Source: Achromobacter anxifer (lineage in GTDB: Bacteria; Pseudomonadota; Gammaproteobacteria; Burkholderiales; Burkholderiaceae_B). Taken from it: DNA of 64,000 nt. Shown piece by piece: positions 1-8,969 of this stretch. The position numbers and the translations under genes were made by a program. Below the pieces are notes generated by a model. That model was not told where the DNA came from and did no database searches. It saw nothing but the letters and a program-made list of their open reading frames with translations. The stretch is taken from contig NZ_CAHLAR010000007.1 in NCBI RefSeq assembly GCF_903652925.1, positions 124,001-188,000 of the forward strand, in the 5' to 3' direction. How positions within the stretch are numbered: position 1 is the stretch's first letter; every line of letters starts with the position of its first letter.

Positions 1-51
1 CAGGAACCGGGCGCCATCGTCGAAAAGAAGGTGACGTTCACGCGCGGCTGA
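1..51 (+). CDS. C-terminal 16 codons of an unidentified protein
   Basis: Reading frame 1 is open from the first base and ends in TGA at 49-51, giving the tail QEPGAIVEKKVTFTRG. It is followed at once by a strong terminator, which supports a real gene end. Too little is left to name the protein. Confidence 0.4.
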   Translation, partial: QEPGAIVEKKVTFTRG

Positions 52-66
52 AAACCGCGCGCAAAC

Positions 67-96
67 AAAAAAGGCTGCGCAAGCAGCCTTTTTCTT
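67..96. terminator. Bidirectional rho-independent terminator
   Basis: An A-run (67-72) leads into the stem AAGGCTGC / GCAGCCTT with a GCAA loop, followed by a T-run. It can end the plus-strand gene stopping at 51 and the minus-strand dehydrogenase stopping at 120. Confidence 0.85.
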
Positions 97-119
97 TTGG
101 GCCGCGGCGAATGCGGCCC

Positions 120-1076
120 TTATGCGTTCAGCACCCGGATGGGCTTGCCTGCCTTCCATGCCTTCACCGCTTCCAGCGCGTTCTGGTAGAAGGCTTCGAA
201 GTTCTCGCGGCTGACGTAACCCAGGTGCGGCGTCAGGATCACGTTGTCCAGGTCGCGCACGGAATCGGTGGGCGACAGCGGCTCCTCGGGATAGACGTCC
301 AGGCCGGCGCCGGCGATGCGGAATTTCACCAGTGCGTCCATCAGGGCGGTCTGGTCCACCAGGCCGGCGCGCGAGGTGTTGACCAGGTAGGCCGTCGGCT
401 TCATGGCGGCCAGCGCGGCGGCGTCGACCACGTGACGGCTGCGCTCGGACAGGATCAGGTGCAGGCTGATGACGTCGGAAGTCTCGAAGAGTTCGTGCTT
501 GTCCACCCGCTTCACGCCCGCGGCCTCGGCGCGCTCATCGGTCAGGTTGGGGCTCCAGGCCACCACGTCCATGCCGAAGGCCTGCCCCACCTTGGCCACC
601 GCCGCGCCCAGCTTGCCCAGGCCCAGCACGCCCAGGCGCTTGCCCGCCAGCGGCTCGGGCATGCCCGTCTGCCACATGCCGCGGCGCATGGCGGCGTCTT
701 CGGCGGGCAGGTGCTTGAACAGGCCCAGGATATGCGCCCAGGCCAGCTCGGCCGTGGCGGTGTTGGCGTCGGCACTGCCGGGCGCGCCGCACACGACGAT
801 GCCCTGCTCGGCGCAAGCCTGCATGTCGATGGCGTTGTTGCGCATGCCGGTCGTGACCAGGAGGCGCAGGTTCGGCAGCGCGCGGATCCGTTCCGCGGGG
901 AACGGCGTGCGCTCGCGCATGGCGACGATCACGTCGAAGGATTCGAGCGATGGCTCGACCTGCCCTTCGGGAATGTAGTTGTTGAAGATCCGCACCTCGG
1001 CGTTGCCGCCCAGCGAGGTCCAATCCGCATAGCGCTTGGCTACGTCGTGGTAATCGTCGAGTATTGCGATTTTCAA
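120..1076 (-). CDS. D-2-hydroxyacid dehydrogenase family protein
   Basis: A 318-residue NAD(P)-dependent oxidoreductase of the phosphoglycerate/glycerate dehydrogenase superfamily, expected to interconvert a D-2-hydroxyacid and a 2-oxoacid in the cytoplasm. The Rossmann motif GLGKLG is at residues 152-157. The family catalytic triad is visible as R236 (NTSRAGLVD), E265 (DVYPEEPL) and H284 (TPHLGYV). Length is normal for the family. It stands alone between a terminator and dsbC, so context does not reveal the substrate; serA-type biosynthesis is unlikely because the C-terminal ACT domain is missing. Confidence 0.9.
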   Translation of the reverse strand: MKIAILDDYHDVAKRYADWTSLGGNAEVRIFNNYIPEGQVEPSLESFDVIVAMRERTPFPAERIRALPNLRLLVTTGMRNNAIDMQACAEQGIVVCGAPGSADANTATAELAWAHILGLFKHLPAEDAAMRRGMWQTGMPEPLAGKRLGVLGLGKLGAAVAKVGQAFGMDVVAWSPNLTDERAEAAGVKRVDKHELFETSDVISLHLILSERSRHVVDAAALAAMKPTAYLVNTSRAGLVDQTALMDALVKFRIAGAGLDVYPEEPLSPTDSVRDLDNVILTPHLGYVSRENFEAFYQNALEAVKAWKAGKPIRVLNA

Positions 1077-1138
1077 GGGTTGTCTCCGGGTGGCATGGCG
1101 CCCGCGGCGCCAGCCTCCCGGCCGGCGCCGCGCGCCGG

Positions 1139-1936
1139 TCAGTTCAAGCGGGCTTTGAATTGATCCAGCGGCAAGGCGCCGCTGACGCGCGAACCGTCTT
1201 CAAAGAAGGAAGTGGGCGTGCCGCGCACCATCAGCTTCTGGCCCAGGGCCAGCAGCTTGTCCTCGGGCACGTCGCAATTCGCGGTGGCGGGCTTCTTGCC
1301 GCGCAGCATCCAGTCGTCCCACGTGGCGCCCGGATCCTTCGAGCACCACACGTCGCGCACCTTGTCCTTGGAATCCGGCGACAGGATGGGATAGAGGAAG
1401 GTGTAGACAGTGATGTTGTCGACGTTTTCCAGGGTCTTGCGCAGCTGCTTGCAGTAGCCGCAATTGGGGTCCTCGAAAATCGCCACCTTGCGCGAGCCGT
1501 CGCCCTTGACCTGCTTGATGGCCAGGTCCAGCGGCAACTGGTCGAACGACACGGCGCTCAGGCGCTCCTGCGATTCGCGGGTCACGTCGCGGCGCGTCAT
1601 GGCGTCGATCAGCGGACCTTCCATGACCCAGGTCACCTTCTCGTCGGTGTAGATCAGGTCCATGCCCAGCTGCACCTCGAACAGGCCATAGGGCGTGCGA
1701 CGCACGGCCGTCACGTCCATGCCGGTGAAACGCTGCTTGAAACGGTCCTTGACCGCATCCGCCACGGGATCGGCCGGCGCCACCTGGGTGGTGGAATAGC
1801 TCTTGTCGCCCTTGGCAGGCTGCCCCACGGACTGCGTGGAGACAGACTTGTCGCCCTGGGCCGAAGCCGTGGCGGACAAGCCCAGGCCCGCGGCCAGGAA
1901 ACAAGCCGCCAGGGTGGCGGATATGCGGAAATTCAT
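1139..1936 (-). CDS. dsbC: Thiol:disulfide interchange protein DsbC
   Basis: A 265-residue periplasmic disulfide isomerase. An N-terminal signal peptide ends near ATASAQ (about residue 27). An N-terminal dimerisation region follows, then a thioredoxin fold with the active-site motif CGYC at 159-162 and the family phrase RGTPTSFFEDGSRVSG near the C-terminus. CGYC is the E. coli DsbC active site. The start is supported by AGGAG five bases upstream of the ATG. There is an unusual low-complexity segment between the signal peptide and the dimerisation domain (about residues 28-55). Confidence 0.93.
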   Translation of the reverse strand: MNFRISATLAACFLAAGLGLSATASAQGDKSVSTQSVGQPAKGDKSYSTTQVAPADPVADAVKDRFKQRFTGMDVTAVRRTPYGLFEVQLGMDLIYTDEKVTWVMEGPLIDAMTRRDVTRESQERLSAVSFDQLPLDLAIKQVKGDGSRKVAIFEDPNCGYCKQLRKTLENVDNITVYTFLYPILSPDSKDKVRDVWCSKDPGATWDDWMLRGKKPATANCDVPEDKLLALGQKLMVRGTPTSFFEDGSRVSGALPLDQFKARLN

Positions 1937-2087
1937 CGGTACTCCTGTACTTGTCTATCGTGTTCCAGCGTGGAAAGGGTAACCGATACGCGCTGAAGCG
2001 GATCCGGCCTGCCCGGGCAGGCGCCCCCTTAGCATCAGACAATCCGCCGCCGGGCGAGGTTCCGCCGGCAGATGCGGGCGACGGCGG

Positions 2088-3257
2088 CTAGTTGGCCGAG
2101 GCGCCCGTGATCAGGCGGCGCTTGATCAGCGGCGCCCGTTCCACCCAGTGCATGCCGGCGTTGCGCAGCCAGACCAGCGGCGTCGCCCGGGAGGCGAACA
2201 GCTTGTGCAGGCCGTCGGTGGCCAGACGCATGGCCAGCACCGGTTCGGCGCGCGCACGCTGGTAGCGGTGCAGCACGCGCAAATCGCCCGCCGCGCGGTA
2301 GGACTCGCGGCCGGCGACGACGCGGGCCAGGGCCTCGACGTCGCCCAGGCCCAGGTTCAAGCCCTGCCCCGCCAGCGGATGCAGGCGGTGGGCCGCGTCG
2401 CCCGCCAGCGCGATGCCGGGCGCGACCATCTGGGCGCGTTCCAGCGTCAGCGGGAAGCCGTGCAGCTTGCTGCGGACCTTCAGCGTGCCCAGGCGGCCTT
2501 CGGCGGCGTCCGCCAGCAGGGCCTCCAGGCGGGCAGCCTGCTCTTCGGGCGGCAGCGCCAGCAACGTCTGGGCCTGCTCGCTGCGCATGGACCAGACCAT
2601 GGACACCTGCGGGCCGGCGGAGGTGTCCGGCAGCGGCAGCAGGGCCAACACGCCGTCGTCGCGGAACCACTGGAAGGCGGTGCCTTGGTGCGGGCGTTCC
2701 GCGTCCAGGTGCACCACCAGGCCGGTATCGTCGTAGGACACGGATTCATGCTTCAGCCCGGCGGCCTCGCGCAGCGGCGACGCCGCGCCGTCGGCGCCCA
2801 CGAACAGTTCCGCTTGGATGCGCGCGCCGCTTTCGGTGTCGATGGCGCCGTCTTGGTAGCCCGTGCAGCGGTCTTCCAGCCAGGGAATGCCGAACATGCG
2901 AACGGCCTGGATCAGCACGCGCTCGATTTCGCCGGATTCGACGATCCACGCCAGCTGCGGCAGCGCCGCCTGCCAGGCGTTCAGGTTCACCTGGCCGTCG
3001 GCGTCGCCGTGGATCTCCATGGCGCTGACCGGCATCAGCCGCGACGCCGGCATGGCGTCCCACACGCCCAGCTCGGCCAGGAAACGCTGGCTGGCGGGCG
3101 AAATCGCGTAGACGCGCGGATGGTAGCGGTCGGGATCGGCCGCCGGCACGCTGGCGCGCGGCGCCAGCACGGCGACGCGCTGGCCGCGGCGGGCCAGCGC
3201 CAGGGCGGTGGACAGGCCAACGATGCCGGCCCCGCAAACGACAATCTGATGGCTCAT
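2088..3257 (-). CDS. UbiH/UbiF-family FAD-dependent hydroxylase
   Basis: A 389-residue flavoprotein monooxygenase of the UbiH/VisC/COQ6 family, probably hydroxylating a ubiquinone precursor at the inner membrane. The dinucleotide fold GAGIVG is at residues 9-14, and the second FAD motif GDAAHRLHPLAGQGLNLGLGD is near residue 285. The chosen ATG overlaps the stop codon of mltA in an ATGA junction, so the two are translationally coupled; an upstream in-frame start inside mltA is less likely. Which ring position it hydroxylates cannot be told from sequence alone. Confidence 0.88.
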   Translation of the reverse strand: MSHQIVVCGAGIVGLSTALALARRGQRVAVLAPRASVPAADPDRYHPRVYAISPASQRFLAELGVWDAMPASRLMPVSAMEIHGDADGQVNLNAWQAALPQLAWIVESGEIERVLIQAVRMFGIPWLEDRCTGYQDGAIDTESGARIQAELFVGADGAASPLREAAGLKHESVSYDDTGLVVHLDAERPHQGTAFQWFRDDGVLALLPLPDTSAGPQVSMVWSMRSEQAQTLLALPPEEQAARLEALLADAAEGRLGTLKVRSKLHGFPLTLERAQMVAPGIALAGDAAHRLHPLAGQGLNLGLGDVEALARVVAGRESYRAAGDLRVLHRYQRARAEPVLAMRLATDGLHKLFASRATPLVWLRNAGMHWVERAPLIKRRLITGASAN

Positions 3258-4558
3258 CTTGCGCTCGGCTCCCCGGCCTGTTTCGGCCACAGCACCCACA
3301 TCTGGCCGCGCTGCTTCATGCGGCCAGCCTGCTGGCCGGCGTCATCGCCGTAGCCCCAGTAGAAGTCGGCGCGGGCGGCGCCGCGGATGGCCGTGCCCGT
3401 GTCCTGGGCCAGCACCAGGCGCTGCAGCGGCCGGTCGGAGGCCGGATAGGTGGTGGCCAGGAACACCGGCGCGCCCAGCGGCACGAAACCGGCGTCGACC
3501 GCGATCGAGCGCATCGGCGCCAGCGGCACCGCATAGGCGCCCTTGGGCCCTTGTTCCGGATCGACCACGGCCTCTTCGCGGAAGAACACCACCGCCGGAT
3601 TGGCGTTCAGCATTTCCGGCACGCGCTTGGGATTGCGCTGGGCCCAGGCGCGGATGTTCTGCATGGAGGCCTGGTCGGCGGTCAGTTCGCCGCGATCGAT
3701 CAGCCAGCGGCCGATGGACGCGTAGGGCTGGCCGTTGTGGTCGGCGTAGGCCACGCGGATGGTCTTGCCGGAATCGGGGCCTTCGGTCAGCTGCACGCGG
3801 CCCGAACCCTGCACCTGCAGGAAGAAGTTGTCCACGGGGTCGTCGACCCACACCAGCACGGGCGGACGGCGGCCGGACGATTCGATGGCGGCGCGCGTGT
3901 CGTAGGGAACCACGCGCTTGCCGTCCAGCTTGCCGCGCACGCGCTTGCCCGCCAGTTCCGGATAGATCGAACCCAGGTCGATGGTCAGCAGGTCGGCCGG
4001 CACGGAATACAGCGGCCATTGGTGGCTGCCGCCCTGGCGGCGCGAGCCGCGCACCAGGGGCTCGTAATAGCCCGTCACGGTATTGCTGGCCGGCTTGCCG
4101 TCGGCGGCGTTCAGGCGCCAGGGCTGCAGATAGGTCTGGAGGAAGCGGCGCACGCCCTCGCTGTCGCCGGCGGCCGGAGCGCGGGCCGGATCGGCGGCGG
4201 CGGCGCAAACCGGCTGCCAGGCGCGGGGCGTGGCGCGCGCGGGCGCGGCCAGGTTGCCGCTGGTGGGCCGCATCAGCCCGCGGCAGTTGCGCAGGAACAG
4301 GGGCCAGAACCGCGACAGATCGTCATTGGTCCAGCCCGGCATTTCGGCCCAGGTGCCGGCCTTGTACTTGCCCGCCAGCGCGCGCGGCGGCGTGTCGGGC
4401 AGGGCCGACAGCGGCGGCACCACCAGCGGGCCGTCGGCCGCGGGCGCGGTCGCACCGGGAAGGCCGGACGAGGAACCGGAGTCAGGGGGAATGTCGGAGG
4501 GGGTGGAACATGCCGCCAGCAATACGGACAGCACGGACAGACTGAGAATGCGCTTCAT
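3254..4558 (-). CDS. mltA: Membrane-bound lytic murein transglycosylase A
   Basis: A 434-residue outer-membrane lipoprotein that cleaves peptidoglycan glycan strands to anhydro-muropeptides. A lipobox LLAAC places the lipidated cysteine at residue 17. The MltA domain follows, and the C-terminal 3D domain carries DTGTAIRGAARADFYWG with its conserved aspartates. The open frame extends upstream through apaG, but the lipoprotein signal starting MKRILSLSVL fixes this start. It overlaps the UbiH-type gene by four bases. Confidence 0.93.
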   Translation of the reverse strand: MKRILSLSVLSVLLAACSTPSDIPPDSGSSSGLPGATAPAADGPLVVPPLSALPDTPPRALAGKYKAGTWAEMPGWTNDDLSRFWPLFLRNCRGLMRPTSGNLAAPARATPRAWQPVCAAAADPARAPAAGDSEGVRRFLQTYLQPWRLNAADGKPASNTVTGYYEPLVRGSRRQGGSHQWPLYSVPADLLTIDLGSIYPELAGKRVRGKLDGKRVVPYDTRAAIESSGRRPPVLVWVDDPVDNFFLQVQGSGRVQLTEGPDSGKTIRVAYADHNGQPYASIGRWLIDRGELTADQASMQNIRAWAQRNPKRVPEMLNANPAVVFFREEAVVDPEQGPKGAYAVPLAPMRSIAVDAGFVPLGAPVFLATTYPASDRPLQRLVLAQDTGTAIRGAARADFYWGYGDDAGQQAGRMKQRGQMWVLWPKQAGEPSAR

Positions 4559-4596
4559 GAGCAAATAACAAAACAGGCGGCTGATGGCCAGGCCAT

Positions 4597-4971
4597 TCAA
4601 TGCAGGGTACGCGGCATGGCCAGGACGAATTCGGAGATCGGCACTTCGAACGGAATGCCGTTCTCGCCGACGCAGTGGTAGGTGCCGCGCATCGTGCCCA
4701 CCGGCGTGGGCAGGGGACAGCCGCTGGTGTATTCGAAGGTCTCGCCGGGCGCCAGCAGGGGCTGCTGCCCGACGATGCCCAGCCCGCGCACTTCCTGCAC
4801 GCGCTGGTTGCCGTCGGTGATGATCCAGTGGCGGCTGATCACCTGGGCGGGATGCTCGCCGGTATTGGTGATGCGGACGGTATAGGCGAACACGAACTGC
4901 TGTTCGCCGGGATCGGACTGTTCTGGCACGAAGCGCGGAGAGACAGAGACGCTCAGGTCGTAAGGTTTCAC
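4597..4971 (-). CDS. apaG: ApaG protein
   Basis: A 124-residue single-domain protein with the ApaG beta-sandwich pattern: QFVFAYTVRITNTG, LISRHWIITDG-like and GxMRGTY motifs. The start is a GTG at 4971 with AAGGAC just upstream, which gives the usual ApaG length; the longer open frame is not coding. Family members bind nucleotides, and the molecular role is still poorly defined. It lies directly upstream of mltA on the same strand and divergent from rpe. Confidence 0.9.
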   Translation of the reverse strand: MKPYDLSVSVSPRFVPEQSDPGEQQFVFAYTVRITNTGEHPAQVISRHWIITDGNQRVQEVRGLGIVGQQPLLAPGETFEYTSGCPLPTPVGTMRGTYHCVGENGIPFEVPISEFVLAMPRTLH

Positions 4972-5124
4972 AGTCCTTCCCTGTGTGGTGCTGGCAGGCT
5001 GCCGGGGTACGGCGCCGGACCCTAGAAAAGACGCAGTTTCCGGACCTGCCGGACCGGGCCATTCCCGGTACCGCGCCTCAAACTGCAATAATGGCACATT
5101 ATGCCCTCCCCGATCCCGAACATC

Positions 5125-5829
5125 ATGTCTACCCAACAGGCTTCCACTCGCATCACCCCCAGCATCCTGTCGGCCGACTTCGCCCGCCTGGGCGAGGAAG
5201 TCCGCAACGTCGTCGCCGCCGGCGCCGACTGGATCCACGTGGACGTGATGGACAACCACTATGTCCCCAATCTGACGATAGGCCCGATGGTATGCGCGGC
5301 GATCCGCCCCCACGTCACGGTGCCGATCGACGTGCACCTGATGGTGGAACCCGTGGACGACCTGGTGCCGATGTTCGCCAAGGCCGGCGCCGACTACATC
5401 AGCTTCCATCCGGACGCCAGCCGTCACGTCGACCGCACGCTGTCGCTGATCCGCGAAAACGGCTGCAAGGCCGGCCTGGTGTTCAACCCCGCCACCCCGC
5501 TGTCCTACCTGGACTACGTGATGGACAAGGTCGACCTGGTGCTGATCATGTCGGTGAACCCGGGCTTTGGCGGCCAGGGCTTCATCCCGGCGGCGCTGAC
5601 CAAGCTGCGCGAGGCGCGCGCCCGCATCGACGCCTGGACGCAGGCCGGCGGCCAGGAAATCATGCTGCAGGTGGACGGCGGCGTGAAGATCGACAACATC
5701 GCCGAAATCCGCCGCGCCGGCGCCGATACCTTCGTGGCCGGCTCCGCCATCTTCGGCAAGCCGGACTACGCCGGCATCATCAAGTCGATGCGCGAACAGA
5801 TCGCCATCGGCGAAACCACCGCCATCTGA
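5125..5829 (+). CDS. rpe: Ribulose-phosphate 3-epimerase
   Basis: A TIM-barrel epimerase that interconverts ribulose 5-phosphate and xylulose 5-phosphate. Family signatures are [16 protein letters not shown] at the N-terminus, [17 protein letters not shown] (metal-binding His and catalytic Asp), [21 protein letters not shown] and VDGGVK. An ATG at 5101 would add eight residues. I prefer 5125 because family members begin only a few residues before the first beta strand, but neither start has a clear ribosome site. It is upstream of gph with 15 bases between. Confidence 0.93.
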   Translation: MSTQQASTRITPSILSADFARLGEEVRNVVAAGADWIHVDVMDNHYVPNLTIGPMVCAAIRPHVTVPIDVHLMVEPVDDLVPMFAKAGADYISFHPDASRHVDRTLSLIRENGCKAGLVFNPATPLSYLDYVMDKVDLVLIMSVNPGFGGQGFIPAALTKLREARARIDAWTQAGGQEIMLQVDGGVKIDNIAEIRRAGADTFVAGSAIFGKPDYAGIIKSMREQIAIGETTAI

Positions 5830-5844
5830 GCTCCGGGAACCGAC

Positions 5845-6552
5845 ATGACCGCTTTTCGCGCCGCGCTGCTGGACCTGGACGGCACCCTGCTGGATTCGAT
5901 TCCCGACCTGGCCTTCGCCGCCAACGCCATGCGCGTGGAGCTGGGCATGTCGCCGCTGCGCGAAGACGTGGTGGCCACCTTCGTGGGCAAGGGCGTGGAC
6001 AACCTGGTGCGCCGCAGCCTGGCCGGCAGCCTGGACGCGGCCGACCCTTCGGCCGCCGAATTCGACGTGGCCCGCGCCGCCTTCTATCGCCATTACCACC
6101 TGTCCAACGGCGAAAAGGCGCAGATCTATCCCGGCGTCATCGACGGCTTGAAGCTCATGCGCGAGCAGGGCCTGAAGCTGGCGGTCGTCACCAACAAGCC
6201 CACCGAGTTCACCCTGCCGCTGCTGCAACGCACCGGTCTGGCGGGCTTTTTCGATGCCGTGGTCTGCGGCGACACCTGCGAGCGCCGCAAGCCGGATCCC
6301 GACCAGGTGTTGCATGCCTGCGACCTGCTCGGCATCGCCGCGCAGGAAGCGGTGACCATCGGCGACTCCGTCAATGACGCCCAGGCGGGCCGCAGCGCCG
6401 GCACGCAGGTCCTGGTGGTGCCTTACGGTTACAACGAAGGACGGGACGTGCGCGAGCTGGATGTCGATGGTATAGTTGACACGCTAGTTGCCGCCGCCCA
6501 GTGGGTCGCGCTCTGGAATCAAACCCGGAACGCGGCAAGAACAGGCTCCTGA
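5845..6552 (+). CDS. gph: Phosphoglycolate phosphatase
   Basis: A 235-residue HAD-superfamily hydrolase. Motif I is LLDLDGTLLDS with nucleophile D10 and D12, motif II is VVTNKP, and motif III/IV is RRKPDPDQ...IGDSVNDAQAGRSAG. The helical cap between motifs I and II matches Gph. It sits between rpe and trpE, the usual order in Burkholderiales, where it clears 2-phosphoglycolate. The trp leader begins 45 bases after its stop. Confidence 0.9.
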   Translation: MTAFRAALLDLDGTLLDSIPDLAFAANAMRVELGMSPLREDVVATFVGKGVDNLVRRSLAGSLDAADPSAAEFDVARAAFYRHYHLSNGEKAQIYPGVIDGLKLMREQGLKLAVVTNKPTEFTLPLLQRTGLAGFFDAVVCGDTCERRKPDPDQVLHACDLLGIAAQEAVTIGDSVNDAQAGRSAGTQVLVVPYGYNEGRDVRELDVDGIVDTLVAAAQWVALWNQTRNAARTGS

Positions 6553-6596
6553 ATACCCCGGCGGCTCACCGCAAATTCAATACTGAACAAAGCTCA

Positions 6597-6671
6597 ATGA
6601 ACGTTTCCATCCAGAACCAAATGCTCGGCGCCTCGTGGCGCTGGTGGCGTTTGTCTTCCGGGTGGCGATGA
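6597..6671 (+). CDS. trpL: trp operon leader peptide
   Basis: A 24-codon reading frame that starts ATG and ends TGA and contains SWRWWRLSSGWR. Trp codons are 14, 16, 17 and 23, four of 24 in a region otherwise poor in Trp. It lies 60 bases upstream of a terminator hairpin and 140 bases upstream of trpE. This is the layout of ribosome-mediated trp attenuation: stalling at the Trp run would favour an antiterminator. No strong Shine-Dalgarno is visible (AAAGCTCA precedes the ATG). The mutually exclusive pairing was not folded. Confidence 0.8.
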   Translation: MNVSIQNQMLGASWRWWRLSSGWR

Positions 6672-6730
6672 TCCCTCCCGGCCCTGGACGCGTATGCCGC
6701 CTAGTGCCGTAGCTGTGTAAACACAGAGCC

Positions 6731-6764
6731 AAGCCCGGAACCAGTAACCTGGACCGGGCTTTTT
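6731..6764 (+). terminator. trp operon attenuator hairpin
   Basis: The arms AAGCCCGG (6731-6738) and CCGGGCTT (6754-6761), with an inner CCAG/CTGG pair, are followed by TTTTT. It lies between trpL and trpE. An additional hairpin (CTGTG/CACAG around 6712-6726) sits just before it and could belong to the competing structure. Confidence 0.85.
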
Positions 6765-6811
6765 GTTGCGCGCCTGGTCCGATAGCAGATAAATCGCTCA
6801 CGAGACCCGAC

Positions 6812-8332
6812 ATGACCGAAATCGAATTCAAGGCCCTCGCCGCACAAGGCTACAACCGCATCCCCCTGGTCGCGGAAACCTATGCCGATCTGGACACGCC
6901 GCTGGGCATCTACCTGAAGCTGGCGCACTCGGGCCCCCTGGCCGGGCGCATGACCTGCCTGATGGAGTCGGTGGTGGGCGGCGAGCGCTTCGGCCGCTAT
7001 TCCTTCATCGGCCTGCCGGCCCGCACGGTGATCCGCGCCAGCGGCACCCGCACCGAAGTGCTGCACGACGGCAAGGTCGCCGAGACCCACGACGGCGATC
7101 CGCTGGCCTTCATCGAGCAATACCAGAGCCGCTTCAAGGTCGCCCTGCGCCCGGGCATGCCGCGCTTCTGCGGCGGCCTGGCGGGCTATTTCGGCTATGA
7201 CACGGTGCGCCACATCGAGCCCTGCCTGGGCCCCGCGGTCAAGCCGTTTCCGGCCGGCATGGAAGGCGGCACGCCCGACCTGATGCTGATGCACGTGGAC
7301 GAGCTGGTCATCGTCGACAACCTGGCCGGCCGCATCTACCTGATGGTCTACGCCGATCCGGCCCAGCCCGAGGCCTACAGCCGCGCCCAGCAGCGCCTGC
7401 ACGACCTGCGCGCCCGCCTGCGACGCCCCGTGGAAATTCCCTACAGCCACGCCAGCATGCAGACAGAAGAGCGGCGCGACTTCAAGAAGGAAGACTATCT
7501 GGCGGCCGTGCACCGCGCCAAGGAACACATCGCCGCTGGCGACCTGATGCAAGTGCAGATCGGCCAGGTCATCGCCAAGCCCTTCCGTGATTCCCCCCTC
7601 TCCCTCTACCGCGCCCTGCGGTCGCTCAATCCCTCCCCCTACATGTACTTCTGGAACTTCGGCGACTTCCAGGTGGTCGGCGCGTCGCCGGAAATCCTGG
7701 TGCGCCAGGAGCGCGTGGTGGAAAACGGCGAGCCCAAGTCGCAGATCACGATCCGCCCCCTGGCCGGCACCCGCAAGCGCGGCGGCACGCCCGAGGAAGA
7801 CGCCGCCCTGGCCGCCGAATTGAAGGCCGATCCCAAGGAAGTGGCCGAGCACGTGATGCTGATCGACCTGGCGCGCAACGACGTGGGCCGCGTGGCCCAG
7901 GTCGGCTCGGTCAAGGTCAGCGACACCATGGTGATCGAACGCTATTCGCACGTCATGCACCTGGTGTCCAACGTCACCGGCACGCTGAACCCCGGCATGA
8001 GCAGCATGGACGTGCTGCGCGCGTCCTTCCCCGCCGGCACCCTGACCGGCGCGCCCAAGGTCGAGGCCATGAAGATCATCGACGAGCTGGAGCCCGTGCG
8101 CCGCGGCATCTACGGCGGCGCGGCCGGCTACCTGAGCTACGGCGGCGAAATGGACGTGGCCATCGCCATCCGCACCGGCGTCATCAAGGACGGCACGCTG
8201 TACGTGCAGGCCGCCGCCGGCATCGTGGCCGACTCCAACCCCGAAGCCGAATGGGCCGAAACCGAAGCCAAGGCCCGCGCGGTGCTGCGCGCGGCGGAGC
8301 AGGTGCAGCACGGCCTGGACGAACCCATCTGA
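6812..8332 (+). CDS. trpE: Anthranilate synthase component I
   Basis: A 506-residue chorismate-binding enzyme making anthranilate with TrpG-supplied ammonia, the first step of tryptophan synthesis. The N-terminal regulatory half contains the LMESV motif of the Trp feedback site. The C-terminal half carries the family signatures IRPLAGTRKRG, EHVMLIDLARNDVGRV, FPAGTLTGAPKVEAM and YGGAAGYLSYGGEMDVAIAIRT. It is the first structural gene after the attenuator and is followed by trpG, trpD and trpC. Confidence 0.96.
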   Translation: MTEIEFKALAAQGYNRIPLVAETYADLDTPLGIYLKLAHSGPLAGRMTCLMESVVGGERFGRYSFIGLPARTVIRASGTRTEVLHDGKVAETHDGDPLAFIEQYQSRFKVALRPGMPRFCGGLAGYFGYDTVRHIEPCLGPAVKPFPAGMEGGTPDLMLMHVDELVIVDNLAGRIYLMVYADPAQPEAYSRAQQRLHDLRARLRRPVEIPYSHASMQTEERRDFKKEDYLAAVHRAKEHIAAGDLMQVQIGQVIAKPFRDSPLSLYRALRSLNPSPYMYFWNFGDFQVVGASPEILVRQERVVENGEPKSQITIRPLAGTRKRGGTPEEDAALAAELKADPKEVAEHVMLIDLARNDVGRVAQVGSVKVSDTMVIERYSHVMHLVSNVTGTLNPGMSSMDVLRASFPAGTLTGAPKVEAMKIIDELEPVRRGIYGGAAGYLSYGGEMDVAIAIRTGVIKDGTLYVQAAAGIVADSNPEAEWAETEAKARAVLRAAEQVQHGLDEPI

Positions 8333-8390
8333 GGCCGGCGCCCCCTACCGGATACATCCGGGCCGCCGGACGGCCCTTCAGGAGAATTAA

Positions 8391-8957
8391 ATGCTGTTGA
8401 TGATCGACAACTACGACTCTTTCACCTACAACCTGGTCCAGTACTTCGGTGAGCTGGGCGAGGACGTGCGCGTGGCGCGCAACGACCAGATCACCCTGGA
8501 AGAGATCGCCGCCATGAACCCGGACCGCATCTGCGTGTCGCCCGGCCCCTGCTCCCCCGCTGAAGCCGGCATCTCGGTGCCCGTGATCCAGGCCTTCGCC
8601 GGCAAGAAGCCCATTCTGGGCGTATGTCTGGGCCACCAGGCCATCGGCGCGGCCTACGGCGGCGACATCGTGCGCGCACAGCAGATCATGCACGGCAAGA
8701 CCGTGCGGATCTCACACACCGGGACGGACATCTTCACCGATCTGCCCACCCCGTACACCGTGATCCGTTACAACTCGCTGACCATAGACCCCGCCACCCT
8801 GCCCGACTGCCTGGCCGTGACCGCGACCGCGCCGGACGGCGACATCATGGGCGTGCGCCACAAGACCCTGCCGCTATACGGAGTACAGTTCCATCCCGAG
8901 TCGGTGCTCAGCGAGCACGGCCATGCCCTGCTCCGCAATTTCCTGAACCTCGCCTAA
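8391..8957 (+). CDS. trpG: Anthranilate synthase component II (glutamine amidotransferase)
   Basis: A 188-residue class I glutamine amidotransferase. It shows the N-terminal [19 protein letters not shown], the nucleophile motif [10 protein letters not shown] and the His/Glu motif GVQFHPESV. It delivers ammonia to TrpE. The start has a good AGGAG eight bases upstream. Homologues are often shared with PabB for folate synthesis; its place in the trp operon supports the trpG name. Confidence 0.95.
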   Translation: MLLMIDNYDSFTYNLVQYFGELGEDVRVARNDQITLEEIAAMNPDRICVSPGPCSPAEAGISVPVIQAFAGKKPILGVCLGHQAIGAAYGGDIVRAQQIMHGKTVRISHTGTDIFTDLPTPYTVIRYNSLTIDPATLPDCLAVTATAPDGDIMGVRHKTLPLYGVQFHPESVLSEHGHALLRNFLNLA

Positions 8958-8969
8958 GAAGGACGCATC

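Noticed and set aside
3254-5062. Extended mltA frame including the apaG region
   Set aside because: A lipoprotein signal begins at 4558, and the upstream part is antisense or out of frame to the real apaG gene.
6476-6481. TTGACA as the -35 box of the trp promoter
   Set aside because: No -10-like hexamer lies 16-18 bases downstream, and it is inside the gph coding sequence; the trp promoter was left unassigned.
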